From the NCBI RefSeq assembly GCF_002980525.1, contig NZ_PVBQ01000011.1, forward strand, positions 1 to 64,000: a stretch of 64,000 bases of DNA, given 5' to 3'. Source of the DNA: Sphingobacterium haloxyli (GTDB lineage Bacteria; Bacteroidota; Bacteroidia; Sphingobacteriales; Sphingobacteriaceae). The notes below the pieces were generated by a model. That model was not told the DNA's origin. It was given only the letters and a program-made list of their open reading frames with translations, and made no database searches. Of the stretch, positions 7,808-17,492 are shown piece after piece. The position numbers and the translations under genes were made by a program. Positions within the stretch are counted from its first letter, which is position 1, and each line of letters starts with the position of its first letter.

Positions 7808-9310
7808 ATGAATATTGCATTAAATAAATTACAAGTATGGTTCCTGACGGGGAGCCAAGATTTATATGGAGAAGAAACACTACGGGAAGTAGCGGTGCAT
7901 GCTGCAGAAATTGCAGGATATCTTTCAGCCCACGAAAAAATCCCGGTCGAGGTAATCTATAAGCCTATTGTAAAGAATAGCGACGAGATTTATGACACTA
8001 TTGTGGAGGCTAACGCTACGCGGGAATGTATCGGGTTGGTAACGTGGATGCACACTTTCTCTCCGGCTAAAATGTGGATAAGAGGCTTGAAAGCATTGCA
8101 GAAGCCGTTATTGCACCTGCATACGCAATATAATAGAGACATCCCATGGGAAACGATGGACATGGATTTCATGAACCTCAACCAAAGTGCACATGGTGAC
8201 CGGGAATTTGGACATATCGTTACGCGTTTAAATATAGGACGTAAGGTCGTAACCGGCCATTGGCAAGATGAAGAAGTCATTGACCGGATTAATGTATGGA
8301 CACGGGCTGCCGCGGCATGGCATGATTGGCAGGGGGCGAAGTTTGCCCGTTTCGGCGATAATATGCGCAACGTAGCCGTTACCGATGGGGACAAAGTAGA
8401 AGCGGAAACAAAATTTGGTTTTTCGGTAAACACCTACGCTATCGGTGATTTAGTTGCGGTGATCAATGAAACCAGTGATGAAGAACTTCAAGCACTGTTA
8501 AACGAATACGAAGAAACGTATGAGTTGGCGGATAATGTAATAGCGGGTGGGGCAGACCGCCAAAGCCTAGTAGAAGCTGCTAAAATTGAAATCGGTCTCC
8601 GTAAATTCTTGGAAGCAGGTAATTTCAAAGGCTTTACCGATACTTTCGAGGATCTACATGGTATGGTACAATTGCCAGGTTTACCGGTTCAACGTTTGAT
8701 GGCAGAAGGTTATGGGTTTGCGGGAGAAGGCGATTGGAAGACCCCTGCATTGGTTCGCGCTTGTAAAGTAATGGGGGCAGGGCTGCCGGGTACAACCGCT
8801 TTTATGGAAGATTATACCTACCATTTCGATCCGGACAATGCGATGGTGCTGGGGTCGCATATGTTAGAGATCGATGCGGCACTGGCTGCACATAAGCCAA
8901 GGATTGAAGTACATCCACTGGGCATTGGGGGAAAAGCGGACCCGGCTCGTTTGGTCTTTAACGGTATCAGCGGACCCGCCCTGAACGCTTCGTTAGTGGA
9001 TATGGGAACACGCTTCCGCCTGATCGTCAACAAAGTGGAAGGTGTGCCGGTTGTGGAGAAACTTCCAAAATTACCAGTTGCTAGGGTGCTATGGAGACCG
9101 TTACCGGATATGAAAACAGGATGTAGTGCCTGGATTTATGCTGGAGGAGCACACCACACTGCATATAGTCTGAGTCTGACACCCGAATATCTGGAAGATT
9201 TCGCAAGGATCGCGGGACTCGAATATGTAGCAATTGATGAAAATACAACACTGACAGGTTTGGAAAACCAACTAAAGTGGAATGAATTATATTACTTGCT
9301 AAAAAAATAG
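7808..9310 (+). CDS. araA: L-arabinose isomerase
   Basis: The 500-residue protein has the usual length of AraA and converts L-arabinose to L-ribulose in the cytoplasm, the first step of the pathway. Family hallmarks are [13 protein letters not shown] near the start, [12 protein letters not shown], the metal-site region with EDYTYHFD and [25 protein letters not shown] and the late histidine pair in GGAHHTAYS. It is the last enzyme gene before a hairpin that separates it from the transporter. Confidence 0.97.
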   Translation: MNIALNKLQVWFLTGSQDLYGEETLREVAVHAAEIAGYLSAHEKIPVEVIYKPIVKNSDEIYDTIVEANATRECIGLVTWMHTFSPAKMWIRGLKALQKPLLHLHTQYNRDIPWETMDMDFMNLNQSAHGDREFGHIVTRLNIGRKVVTGHWQDEEVIDRINVWTRAAAAWHDWQGAKFARFGDNMRNVAVTDGDKVEAETKFGFSVNTYAIGDLVAVINETSDEELQALLNEYEETYELADNVIAGGADRQSLVEAAKIEIGLRKFLEAGNFKGFTDTFEDLHGMVQLPGLPVQRLMAEGYGFAGEGDWKTPALVRACKVMGAGLPGTTAFMEDYTYHFDPDNAMVLGSHMLEIDAALAAHKPRIEVHPLGIGGKADPARLVFNGISGPALNASLVDMGTRFRLIVNKVEGVPVVEKLPKLPVARVLWRPLPDMKTGCSAWIYAGGAHHTAYSLSLTPEYLEDFARIAGLEYVAIDENTTLTGLENQLKWNELYYLLKK

Positions 9311-9319
9311 CCTTACCAA

Positions 9320-9358
9320 GGCTTTCCAAAACACGATCATGTAGCGGAAAGCCTTTTT
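9320..9358 (+). terminator. Terminator-like hairpin between araA and the symporter gene
   Basis: GGCTTTCC (9320-9327) pairs with GGAAAGCC (9346-9353) and is followed by five T. It lies 10 bases after the araA stop and 21 bases before the next start, so it may partly terminate transcription and lower transporter expression relative to the enzymes. Confidence 0.7.
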
Positions 9359-9378
9359 ACTTATCAGCTGTATAACAC

Positions 9379-11079
9379 ATGGAAAAATTTGCAACAGTAG
9401 ACTACATTATCTTCGTAATCTACTTTTTTGTTGTAGCCGGGTATGGCTACTGGATCTACCGTAAGAAAACGGCGGCACAAAACACCAGTAAGGATTATTT
9501 TCTCGCAGAAGGCTCATTAACATGGTGGGCCATTGGGGCGTCCTTAATTGCTTCCAATATCTCAGCAGAGCAGTTTATCGGGATGAGCGGAAATGGTTTT
9601 GAAGTAGGAATCGCGGTAGCAGCTTACGAGATTATTGCAGCAGTTGCACTTATTATTGTGGCTGTATGGTTCATTCCTGTCTATCTGAAGAATAAGATCT
9701 TCACGATGCCGCAGTTCTTGAACAACCGTTATAACGAAACGACAAGTCTTATCATGGCGGTGTTTTGGTTGTTTTTATATGTGTTCGTGAACCTGACGTC
9801 GATTCTTTATTTGGGAGCAATAGCGATCTCCAGCTTGGCGGGTGGAGGAGACACTTTTCATTTAATCATGGTTGCGTTGGCTGTCTTTGCCGTCATCATT
9901 ACGCTCGGCGGTATGCGTGTTATTGGTTTTACCGACGTTATCCAGGTGGTTGTACTGATCATTGGTGGTATCGCGACAACCTATGTAGCCCTGACATTGG
10001 TCAGTGAACATTTCGGATTTGGTAAAGATGTACTTGCGGGCTTCAATGCGTTGATGACTGATGCGCCTGAGCATTTCAATATGATCGTCGAGAAACCTGG
10101 CCCTGGTGCTACGCAGGAAGAAATTAACAAATATTTGATGTTACCGGGTATAGGAATGTATCTTGCCGGGATATGGATCGTGAACCTAAACTACTGGGGT
10201 TGTAACCAGTATATTACCCAACGTGCATTAGGAGCCGACCTCAACACAGCGCGTAAGGGTATTCTTTTTGCAGGTTTTCTTAAGCTTTTCATGCCAATCA
10301 TCGTTATGTTGCCTGGTATCGCGGCTTATGTATTGTATAAGAACGGAGCTTTGCAGGAAGAAATGGCACCAGGCGGTGTGTTCCATGCGGATAACGCATA
10401 TTCGGCAATCTTAGGCTATTTACCAAACGGTATGAAAGGATTGGCACTTGCCGCGTTAACAGCAGCCATTGTAGCTGGTCTCGCAGGTAAAGCGAATAGT
10501 ATAGCCACCATCTTTACGCTGGATATCTACAAGAAGTACATGAATAAAGACGCTAGCGAAGGTAAAATGGTTTGGATCGGCAAACTAACGATTATTGCGT
10601 CCATCCTAATCGCTGTTCTCTTTACCTGGAACGACACCTTAGGTATAGGTGGTGCCGGAGGATTTACCTTTATCCAGAAGTATACCGGATTTATCAGTCC
10701 GGGTGTTTTTGCGATGTTCTTACTAGGCATGTTTTGGAAGCGTACGACCGGACCAGCTGCGATTGCGGGGCTTATTACAGGGTTTGCACTTTCCGTCTTC
10801 TTTAATGAGTTTGCGGTGAACGTCTTCGGCCCGGAAACCTGGATCTATACAGCCTACCCGAACAGGTTTGGTGTATACGAGATTCCTTTTCAAATCTGTA
10901 TGGGATTAGCTTTCGCGTTTACGATGCTTGTGATGGTGGGAATAAGCTTATTTGGTCCTAAAGTTAATCCGAAAGCATTTGAACTCGATAGAAAAATGTT
11001 TAAGGTGGAACCTTCCATTCTCGTGATGATTGTTATAACTTTACTGCTCGTAACAGCAATTTACGTGAGGTTCTGGTAA
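9379..11079 (+). CDS. Sodium/sugar symporter of the SSS family, probably for L-arabinose
   Basis: The 566-residue inner-membrane protein has about 14 hydrophobic segments and is a solute:sodium symporter (SGLT-like). The first segment reads YIIFVIYFFVVAGYGYWIY, followed by the family motif SLIASNISAEQFIGMSG. A similar symporter is part of the arabinose locus in Bacteroides. Substrate is inferred from the position directly after araBDA and before an aldose mutarotase gene. The start at 9379 follows the hairpin by 21 bases. Confidence 0.88.
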   Translation: MEKFATVDYIIFVIYFFVVAGYGYWIYRKKTAAQNTSKDYFLAEGSLTWWAIGASLIASNISAEQFIGMSGNGFEVGIAVAAYEIIAAVALIIVAVWFIPVYLKNKIFTMPQFLNNRYNETTSLIMAVFWLFLYVFVNLTSILYLGAIAISSLAGGGDTFHLIMVALAVFAVIITLGGMRVIGFTDVIQVVVLIIGGIATTYVALTLVSEHFGFGKDVLAGFNALMTDAPEHFNMIVEKPGPGATQEEINKYLMLPGIGMYLAGIWIVNLNYWGCNQYITQRALGADLNTARKGILFAGFLKLFMPIIVMLPGIAAYVLYKNGALQEEMAPGGVFHADNAYSAILGYLPNGMKGLALAALTAAIVAGLAGKANSIATIFTLDIYKKYMNKDASEGKMVWIGKLTIIASILIAVLFTWNDTLGIGGAGGFTFIQKYTGFISPGVFAMFLLGMFWKRTTGPAAIAGLITGFALSVFFNEFAVNVFGPETWIYTAYPNRFGVYEIPFQICMGLAFAFTMLVMVGISLFGPKVNPKAFELDRKMFKVEPSILVMIVITLLLVTAIYVRFW

Positions 11080-11117
11080 GAAAGGGTAAAACGTAACAAC
11101 TATAAACTATAAAGAAC

Positions 11118-12266
11118 ATGAAAAGAAATGTTTTCATTGCATTATTGGCTACAGCTGCATTGACCTATGCCTGTCAGCAAGGAGCTAATAAAAGCGAAAC
11201 AGGAGATGCAAAAAGCGACAGTATCGAACAGACCGCTTTTGATGCAGTTATTGACGGAAAAGATGTTAGACTGTATTCGCTAAAAAATGACAGGCTGCAT
11301 GTAACCCTTACAAACTATGGAGCAAGGTTAGTCAGCCTAAGCGTAAAAGATAAGGAAGGAAAGGAGACGGACGTTATCTTGGGCTACGATACGGCAGAAG
11401 AGTTTAAGCGAAATGCAAGTAACTTTTACGGCGCCATTGTTGGACGGTATGGAAACCGTATAGGTAACGCGTCCTTCACTCTTAATAATCAAACATATGC
11501 GTTGGAAAAGAACGACGGTGAAAATTCACTTCACGGCGGTACAAATGGCGTGTATAACAAAGTATGGACCGTAGAGCAAACTTCGGACACAGCTATTACA
11601 TTGGCCTACACATCTCCAGATGGGGAAGCTGGATATCCGGGAACAGTAACCATGAAAGTGACGTATTCCCTAACGGATAATGGCGGATTGGTTATCGATT
11701 ACGAAGGATCGACGGATAAAGAAACGGTACTGAACTTGACCAACCACGCTTATTTTAATCTCAACGGAGAAGGCGATTCAACGATATTAGATCATGAGTT
11801 GCAAATAGATGCGGAAGCTATCACAGAAGTGGACGGAACGTTGATCCCTACGGGTAATAGCTTAGCAGTAGCCGGTACGGCGTTCGATTTCCGTAAATCG
11901 CAGACGATCGGATCACGTGTCGATGCAGACGACGAACAACTAAAGGTTGGTAAGGGGTATGACCACAACTTTGAACTAGTGAAAGGGGAGGGATTCCGTA
12001 AGGTAGCCGTAGTCTATGCGCCTAAAACAGGGATTGAAATGCAAATATTAACAACCGAACCGGGCTTACAGTTTTATAGTGGTAACTTTATGGGAGATAG
12101 TGATCCGAAGGGTAAAGGGGGAAAAGGATATCCTTTTCGTTCAGCATTCTGCCTGGAAACACAACATTTTCCGGATGCACCTAATCAACCCTCTTTTCCG
12201 TCCACGGTGTTGAAGCCGGGCGAGCAATACACGTCAAAAACAGAATACCGTTTTGGAGTGAGATAA
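11118..12266 (+). CDS. Aldose 1-epimerase (mutarotase), predicted lipoprotein
   Basis: The 382-residue protein interconverts the alpha and beta anomers of aldoses. GalM family features include LTNYGARLVSL, GRYGNRIGNASF, the active-site region LHGGTNGVYNKVW, LNLTNHAYFNLNG with the catalytic histidine, and GKGYDHNF. The start MKRNVFIALLATAALTYAC is a lipoprotein signal with cysteine at residue 19, so it is probably anchored in the envelope and acts on sugars before import. It follows the symporter by 38 bases and ends in a strong terminator, closing the arabinose operon. Confidence 0.92.
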   Translation: MKRNVFIALLATAALTYACQQGANKSETGDAKSDSIEQTAFDAVIDGKDVRLYSLKNDRLHVTLTNYGARLVSLSVKDKEGKETDVILGYDTAEEFKRNASNFYGAIVGRYGNRIGNASFTLNNQTYALEKNDGENSLHGGTNGVYNKVWTVEQTSDTAITLAYTSPDGEAGYPGTVTMKVTYSLTDNGGLVIDYEGSTDKETVLNLTNHAYFNLNGEGDSTILDHELQIDAEAITEVDGTLIPTGNSLAVAGTAFDFRKSQTIGSRVDADDEQLKVGKGYDHNFELVKGEGFRKVAVVYAPKTGIEMQILTTEPGLQFYSGNFMGDSDPKGKGGKGYPFRSAFCLETQHFPDAPNQPSFPSTVLKPGEQYTSKTEYRFGVR

Positions 12267-12272
12267 TTAAAA

Positions 12273-12306
12273 AAGGAAGGTGTCTAAAAAGGGCACCTTC
12301 CTTTTT
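12273..12306 (+). terminator. Rho-independent terminator of the ara operon
   Basis: AAGGAAGGTG (12273-12282) pairs with CACCTTCCTT (12294-12303) and runs into T residues. It lies directly after the mutarotase stop codon. Confidence 0.9.
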
Positions 12307-12401
12307 AGACGCCTTCATCTCTTTTTATAGTCCTCCTTAGCTTTTCTCCTTCTTGCCATAACACTGCAGGTTGCGCTTCGCCATTTTATGGATTAACTTT
12401 A

Positions 12402-14810
12402 ATGTTGATGAAAAGAATAATAGGAACGTTCCTTCTTTTGTTTATTGCTTTTTGCAGTTTAGCACAGGAAGGATTTAAATTGATAACCAACGGACAAGGT
12501 GCTTCCCTACATTATAGTGGTACAGCGTCTTTGGTGGAAACGGCAATCGGCATGGTGGTAGAAGATTCGAAAGGTGTTACGGAGCGGCCATTTCGATTGA
12601 TCAACAAACCGAAGAACGAATCAGTCATTATTGGCATTCCGGGTGAAAATAAGGTATTTGATCAGCTCCTGTCTAAATATCGGATTGATATTACGAAGAT
12701 TACAGGACAATGGGAGGCTTTTCATATACAAGCTGTAAGCAACGGAAAAACGCAGTTGTTGTTTGTAGTCGGTAGTGATCCGCATGGGGCGGCGTATGGC
12801 GTGTTAGAGCTGTCCCGACTAATCGGTGTGTCACCGTGGGTTTGGTGGGCCGATGCGACACCTGAACGAAAGTCGGACGTTATATTGCCGGCTGGTTTTC
12901 AAGATACCCAACGGCCCAATGTACAATATAGGGGGATTTTCCTCAACGATGAAGATTGGGGTTTGACTCCTTGGAGCGCGAATACGTTTGAACCCGAAGC
13001 TAAAATAAAGGAAGGCATAGATCCCGATAAAACAAGAAAAATGCAGACTATAGGTCCGAAGACCTACAGCAGAATTTTTGAACTCTTATTGCGGTTACGG
13101 GCAAATACGATATGGCCGGCAATGCACGAAGTAACAGTTCCTTTTTACTTTGTGCAGGGTAACCGGGAAGCCTCCGAAAAATATGGTATCTATATTGGGT
13201 CTTCGCATTGCGAACCCTTAGCAAGAAACAGTGCTACCGAATGGGATATGGTAGGCGAGGGGCGATACAATTATGTCAAGAACAAGGAAAACGTACTGTC
13301 TTATTGGTCCGATCGTCTGAAAGAACTGCGCAATTCCAATAACATTTTTACAATGGGAATGCGCGGTAAACACGACGGTGCGATGGAAGGGGTGAAAGGT
13401 GTTGCTGCATATAAGGATGCTATTGATAAGGTTATCGTTGATCAAACGGCGCTATTGAAAACCTACATTAACCCCGATCCGTCTCAAATTCCACAGGTGG
13501 TCATACCCTATAAAGAGGTGCTCGATGTATATCGAGCCGGCATGAAAGTGCCCGATTATGTAACCTTGATGTGGTGTGATGACAATTACGGTTACATTAC
13601 GCATTTCCCTGATACTAAAGAAAAGCAGAGAAGGGGTGGAAACGGTGTATATTACCATATTTCTTATTGGGGAAGACCACATGACTATCTGTGGTTATCC
13701 ACCGCTAGTCCGGCATTAATCCATCAACAGATGAAAACAGCCTATGACCATGATATACGCAAGATATGGATTGTCAATGTAGGGGATATCAAGCCGGGGG
13801 AGTACCAAACCGAACTGTTTCTGGATATGGCTTGGAATATCGAAAAAATTAACGAAAAGGGTGTTAACCAGCATCTTCATCGTTGGCTGGCGCGTGAATT
13901 TGGTGATGAGGCAGGGGAAAAGTTGCTACCTATCATGCAAGAATATTACCGCCTGGCACATATCCGTAAACCAGAATTTATGGGAAACACGCGTGAGGAG
14001 GAAGCCGATCGGGCATATTATCGAACGGTACGCGACTTGCCATGGAGTGAAGAAGAAGTGCGCGACCGGTTACAATCCTATAGCGATCTTTCGGCAGAAG
14101 CATCAGCAGTAGAAAGCATAATTTCGGAAAGTAAGCGGAATGCTTTTTTTCAATTGGTAAAGTATCCGATACAAGGAGCCGCGGAAATGAACAAAAAAAT
14201 GTTAAGTGCACAGTTGGCTCGTCATGGGAAAGTAGACTGGAAAGAAAGCCATGACGCGTTTGATCGCATCGTAGGACTAACGGATAAATATAATGCCCTG
14301 AATGATGGAAAATGGAAACGTATGATGGATTATGGGCCTCGAAATTTACCGGTATTTCAACGCGTGAAAGAAGAGCGGGCAACTGCGCCTATGGTGAGCT
14401 ATGTTAAACCACATGTAATGTTAAATGGCACCGATCTACATGGACAAGCTCATCCTGTAGAAGGATTAGGTTATGAAGGTAAGGCTGTGATGGTGCACAA
14501 AGGCGAAGAACTGTATTATGACTTGGATAAAATACAAAGTGATTCTGTTCTCGTGGAAGTACGCTTGTTACCGAGCCATCCGGTAGAGGGAGAGGATATC
14601 CGTTTTGCAATTTCGGTGGATGATACTGCTGTACAGGAAATCTCCTATAAAACAATGGGACGTAGTGAGGAGTGGAAAATGAATGTGTTGCGTAATCAAG
14701 CTATTCGTAAGATAAGCTTCCCTATAAAAGGAAAGGATAAAACAAGAATTAAAATTTCGGCAATCGATAAGGGTGTGGTGTTAGACCAGGTGTTGGTGTT
14801 TGCACTATAA
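12402..14810 (+). CDS. Glycoside hydrolase family 115, probable xylan alpha-glucuronidase
   Basis: The 802-residue protein looks like a GH115 enzyme; the family removes (4-O-methyl)-D-glucuronic acid side chains from xylan. A signal peptide ends near FCSLAQ, so it is exported to the periplasm or surface. The diagnostic core includes PNVQYRGIFLNDEDWGLTPW (about 165-184), ANTIWPAMHE, a GMRGKHDGAM loop and TLMWCDDNYGYI. A beta-sandwich domain begins near YVKPHVMLNGTD (about 666). The ATG at 12402 and one at 12408 are both possible starts. It has its own terminator and is probably a separate transcription unit. The link with arabinose use is inferred from the neighbourhood. Confidence 0.9.
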   Translation: MLMKRIIGTFLLLFIAFCSLAQEGFKLITNGQGASLHYSGTASLVETAIGMVVEDSKGVTERPFRLINKPKNESVIIGIPGENKVFDQLLSKYRIDITKITGQWEAFHIQAVSNGKTQLLFVVGSDPHGAAYGVLELSRLIGVSPWVWWADATPERKSDVILPAGFQDTQRPNVQYRGIFLNDEDWGLTPWSANTFEPEAKIKEGIDPDKTRKMQTIGPKTYSRIFELLLRLRANTIWPAMHEVTVPFYFVQGNREASEKYGIYIGSSHCEPLARNSATEWDMVGEGRYNYVKNKENVLSYWSDRLKELRNSNNIFTMGMRGKHDGAMEGVKGVAAYKDAIDKVIVDQTALLKTYINPDPSQIPQVVIPYKEVLDVYRAGMKVPDYVTLMWCDDNYGYITHFPDTKEKQRRGGNGVYYHISYWGRPHDYLWLSTASPALIHQQMKTAYDHDIRKIWIVNVGDIKPGEYQTELFLDMAWNIEKINEKGVNQHLHRWLAREFGDEAGEKLLPIMQEYYRLAHIRKPEFMGNTREEEADRAYYRTVRDLPWSEEEVRDRLQSYSDLSAEASAVESIISESKRNAFFQLVKYPIQGAAEMNKKMLSAQLARHGKVDWKESHDAFDRIVGLTDKYNALNDGKWKRMMDYGPRNLPVFQRVKEERATAPMVSYVKPHVMLNGTDLHGQAHPVEGLGYEGKAVMVHKGEELYYDLDKIQSDSVLVEVRLLPSHPVEGEDIRFAISVDDTAVQEISYKTMGRSEEWKMNVLRNQAIRKISFPIKGKDKTRIKISAIDKGVVLDQVLVFAL

Positions 14811-14813
14811 AAA

Positions 14814-14847
14814 AAGAAGCGATGCACCACGCATCGCTTCTTTTTTT
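14814..14847. terminator. Bidirectional terminator between the GH115 and DUF4136 genes
   Basis: A perfect 12-bp stem (AAGAAGCGATGC with GCATCGCTTCTT) and a 5-nt loop is flanked by A and T runs, so it can serve both convergent genes. Confidence 0.92.
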
Positions 14848-15424
14848 ATTTCTGTATCGGATACTGTTTGAATATCCCGTTGACAATTTGTGGAAGTTTA
14901 TTTATGGTCCTTTCAGGCGCTTTAACTTCTGACGATCCGCGAGCCTGCCACACAACACTATTTGTACGTCTGTCCACAGCTTCGATGATGAGATGCGCAT
15001 AGCGGTATTTCTCGTGGCCTACCGGATAACTATAGCCTCCCCAGCCCATACCCCAGCCCCAGCCCATCATACCCCAACCCATGCCCCAAGGGCCCCAGCC
15101 GCCCCATCCATAAGATGGACTATAGACCATGCGGCTTTTATTATTCACAATGGTAATATAGCGGAAAAGAATATCCGGGTTGTCTTTGGAATATTGTAGA
15201 CCCAATGCCTCCAATTCCTTATTGGCGGCATTCAGGATATTGGTTTTGGCGATATCATTATTAAAATAATTTTTAGATAGCGAATCCACAGGTGGAAGCC
15301 AACTGTAGGTTTTGTATTGCTGAAAATCCTGGTTCTGCACTCGGGTAGTATTATACTTCACCGAAGCACAAGACGCAAGGACGGCGATAACACCGAACAT
15401 GAAAATATATTTTATCGTATTCAT
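14846..15424 (-). CDS. DUF4136 lipoprotein
   Basis: The 192-residue protein starts with a lipoprotein signal, MNTIKYIFMFGVIAVLASC, with the cysteine at residue 19. The rest matches DUF4136: a KYNTTRVQNQDFQQYKTYSW strand at the start and a late EAVDRRTNSVVWQARGS segment. Between them lies a low-complexity Gly/Trp/Met stretch of about 30 residues (GWGGWGPWGMGWG...). I chose the ATG at 15424 because it follows AAGAGG by a proper distance and starts the signal peptide; an ATG at 15457 would add 11 residues. Function is unknown; an outer-membrane or periplasmic place is expected. Confidence 0.82.
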   Translation of the reverse strand: MNTIKYIFMFGVIAVLASCASVKYNTTRVQNQDFQQYKTYSWLPPVDSLSKNYFNNDIAKTNILNAANKELEALGLQYSKDNPDILFRYITIVNNKSRMVYSPSYGWGGWGPWGMGWGMMGWGWGMGWGGYSYPVGHEKYRYAHLIIEAVDRRTNSVVWQARGSSEVKAPERTINKLPQIVNGIFKQYPIQK

Positions 15425-15833
15425 AATAACCTCTTGTTTTAGTATGGTATTAGACAAGTGAATTGATGGAAGGTTTAAAGTAATTTTGATGTTCTTTTCC
15501 CCGTGAAAAGAACCAAAACCTCGCCACTTAAAAATTTTGATGGGATGGATAATGCAAAAATAGTATTTCTACATATTTCAAAATTTTTGATGTGGCATTC
15601 CAGGGTTAAGGATGGGATCAAGCAATTGTATTAGCACTCCTAAAACGCTAAAGCCGCGTTTGGATTTTTTTAAGTTAAAAGGGGCGACTGGTTAACCCTG
15701 TACGAGCAACCCTTAACATTTTAGTGCCGCATCCGGAGATTTGACAACTGCAGAAATCTATCCTTAGTACTATCCCTTCCTGTCAAATATCCGAAGCGGC
15801 GATTTTTTCATTCTTTTTTCTAAAAAAAGAATA
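15425..15833. other. Intergenic region holding structured repeat copy A
   Basis: No protein gene is seen. About 15425-15700 shows nothing recognised beyond the upstream region of the DUF4136 gene. The right third, 15709-15833, is the first copy of a dispersed structured repeat, listed separately. Confidence 0.6.
15709..15833 (+). repeat. Dispersed structured repeat, copy A (after nadE)
   Basis: The copy has an outer stem GCCGC (15726-15730) with GCGGC (15796-15800) and an inner stem ATTTGACA (15739-15746) with TGTCAAAT (15781-15788). The strands between them carry ATCCGGAG on one side and ATCCGAA on the other. The apical segment contains ATCCTTAGTACTATCC-like sequence. A T-run follows, then a second hairpin of A and T (15810-15832) that ends one base before the nadE stop codon. 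Copies B (23651-23780) and C (49879-50014) share this plan with compensating changes in the stems. Confidence 0.85.
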
Positions 15834-17459
15834 TCAAAAATACTTCGCAACCAAAGGCATCACCCGCCCGCTACCGAACGCTTTCGGGCTTACACGTAGT
15901 ATGGGCGGAGCTTGGAAGCGTTTAAACTCAGCATTATACAGTAATCTGGCGATGCGGTTTACCAATGTTTCCTCAAATCCCGATTGAATAATCTCCGCCG
16001 TCGATTTTTCCAATTCGATGAGTTGATAGAGTATACTATCTAATATATCGTAAGGGGGCAAAGAATCAGAATCCTTTTGATCTGGTCTTAACTCCGCCGA
16101 TGGTGGTTTGACGATGGTATTCAACGGGATGACTTCCCGCTCTCGGTTGATATAACGTGCTAATGTATACGCTTGGGTTTTGTAGACATCGCCAATCACG
16201 CTCAAGGACCCTGCCATATCACCATATAATGTTCCGTATCCTACGGCCGCTTCGCTTTTATTGGATGTGTTCAATAAGATGTGGCCGAACTTATTGGAAA
16301 GCGCCATGAGAATCGTGCCGCGGACACGCGCTTGTATATTTTCTTCGGTGACGTCTGGAACTCGGCCTACAAATGATTCCGCCAGCGTGTGGTCGAAGGA
16401 GTTAGCGATGTCTTCGATCGGGATAATTTGGTGTGCGCAGCCTGTATTTTCCACTAAATCCAAAGCGTCTTTTACCGAGTGCGTGCTGGAATATTGAGAT
16501 GGCATTAAGACGGCAAGAACGTTTTCTGCGCCAAGTGCTTCGCATGCTAATGCGGCGACGATCGCAGAATCTAATCCACCCGATAGACCAAGTACCGCTT
16601 TCTTAAAACCAGATTTTTGAAAATAATCGCGCATTCCTAAAAGGAGGGCTTGGTGTATCAAAGCGATTTCCGAAGGTTTGTGTTCCGCGGATGCAGGTGA
16701 TTGCGCATATATGTCGACTACCTTGTAATCTTCTGCAAAACCTTTTAGTTCGGACAATATATTACCGTTCCTATCCAGTGCTAATGAACGGCCATCAAAG
16801 ATAGTATCCGTATGGGCTCCTACCTGATTGACATATACTAACGGACATCCTGCTTTTATAACATTCCGTTTTAAAACGTTGAGTCGGTTATCGAAGTGCG
16901 TGTAAGAAAACGGGGAGGCGGCAATATTGATAATGAGCGATGGGTTTTCCTTCCGCAGCTCTGCCATGATATCACCTACATACGAATTCGAGACTTCGTC
17001 ATCCCACAGATCTTCACAGACCGTTAGGGCCACCTTTTCTCCGTTAATTTCAACACAGGAAGCCGATCGGTTGGGTTCAAAATATCGGTATTCGTCGAAG
17101 ACATCATAATCCGGTAACAAGCTTTTCTTAACAGTGTGTTGGATCTGACCATTTGCCAATACGACGGCTGCATTGTAAAGTGGTTTGCCCTCAGGATCCG
17201 TGTTTACTACGGGTGATCCGATGATACAACTGATACCCTGACAAGCTTGTGCAATCTGATGCAGGCTATCGGTGCATTGCTGGATAAATTGCGCGTTTCG
17301 TAAGAGATCTTTAGCGGGGTATCCGCCTATAGCAAGTTCAGCGAAAACAATTAACTTGGCGCCATCTGCTTTGGCACGCGTAATGTGATTGATAATTTTC
17401 TCGTTGTTGGCGGTAAAGTTGCCTATATGGTAATTCAGTTGAGCAAGCGCTATTTTCAT
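15834..17459 (-). CDS. nadE: Glutamine-dependent NAD+ synthetase
   Basis: The 541-residue protein catalyses the last step of NAD synthesis, amidation of deamido-NAD with ammonia taken from glutamine. The N-terminal half is a nitrilase-type glutaminase with the catalytic set E (FAELAIGGYP), K (KKSLLPDYDVFDE) and C (ALTVCEDLW). The C-terminal half is the synthetase with the ATP-binding loop LGLSGGLDSAIVAAL (about 292-306) and TSNKSEAAVGYGTLYGDMAG. Length is normal for the two-domain form. The stop codon touches the A/T hairpin of repeat copy A. Confidence 0.97.
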   Translation of the reverse strand: MKIALAQLNYHIGNFTANNEKIINHITRAKADGAKLIVFAELAIGGYPAKDLLRNAQFIQQCTDSLHQIAQACQGISCIIGSPVVNTDPEGKPLYNAAVVLANGQIQHTVKKSLLPDYDVFDEYRYFEPNRSASCVEINGEKVALTVCEDLWDDEVSNSYVGDIMAELRKENPSLIINIAASPFSYTHFDNRLNVLKRNVIKAGCPLVYVNQVGAHTDTIFDGRSLALDRNGNILSELKGFAEDYKVVDIYAQSPASAEHKPSEIALIHQALLLGMRDYFQKSGFKKAVLGLSGGLDSAIVAALACEALGAENVLAVLMPSQYSSTHSVKDALDLVENTGCAHQIIPIEDIANSFDHTLAESFVGRVPDVTEENIQARVRGTILMALSNKFGHILLNTSNKSEAAVGYGTLYGDMAGSLSVIGDVYKTQAYTLARYINREREVIPLNTIVKPPSAELRPDQKDSDSLPPYDILDSILYQLIELEKSTAEIIQSGFEETLVNRIARLLYNAEFKRFQAPPILRVSPKAFGSGRVMPLVAKYF

Positions 17460-17492
17460 TGTGCATGGATTTGTTAAGAGTAAAAATAATAA

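Noticed and set aside
14993..15199. Pro/Ala-rich frame opposite the DUF4136 gene
   Set aside because: It is the reverse of the Gly/Trp/Met-rich stretch and has no independent support.
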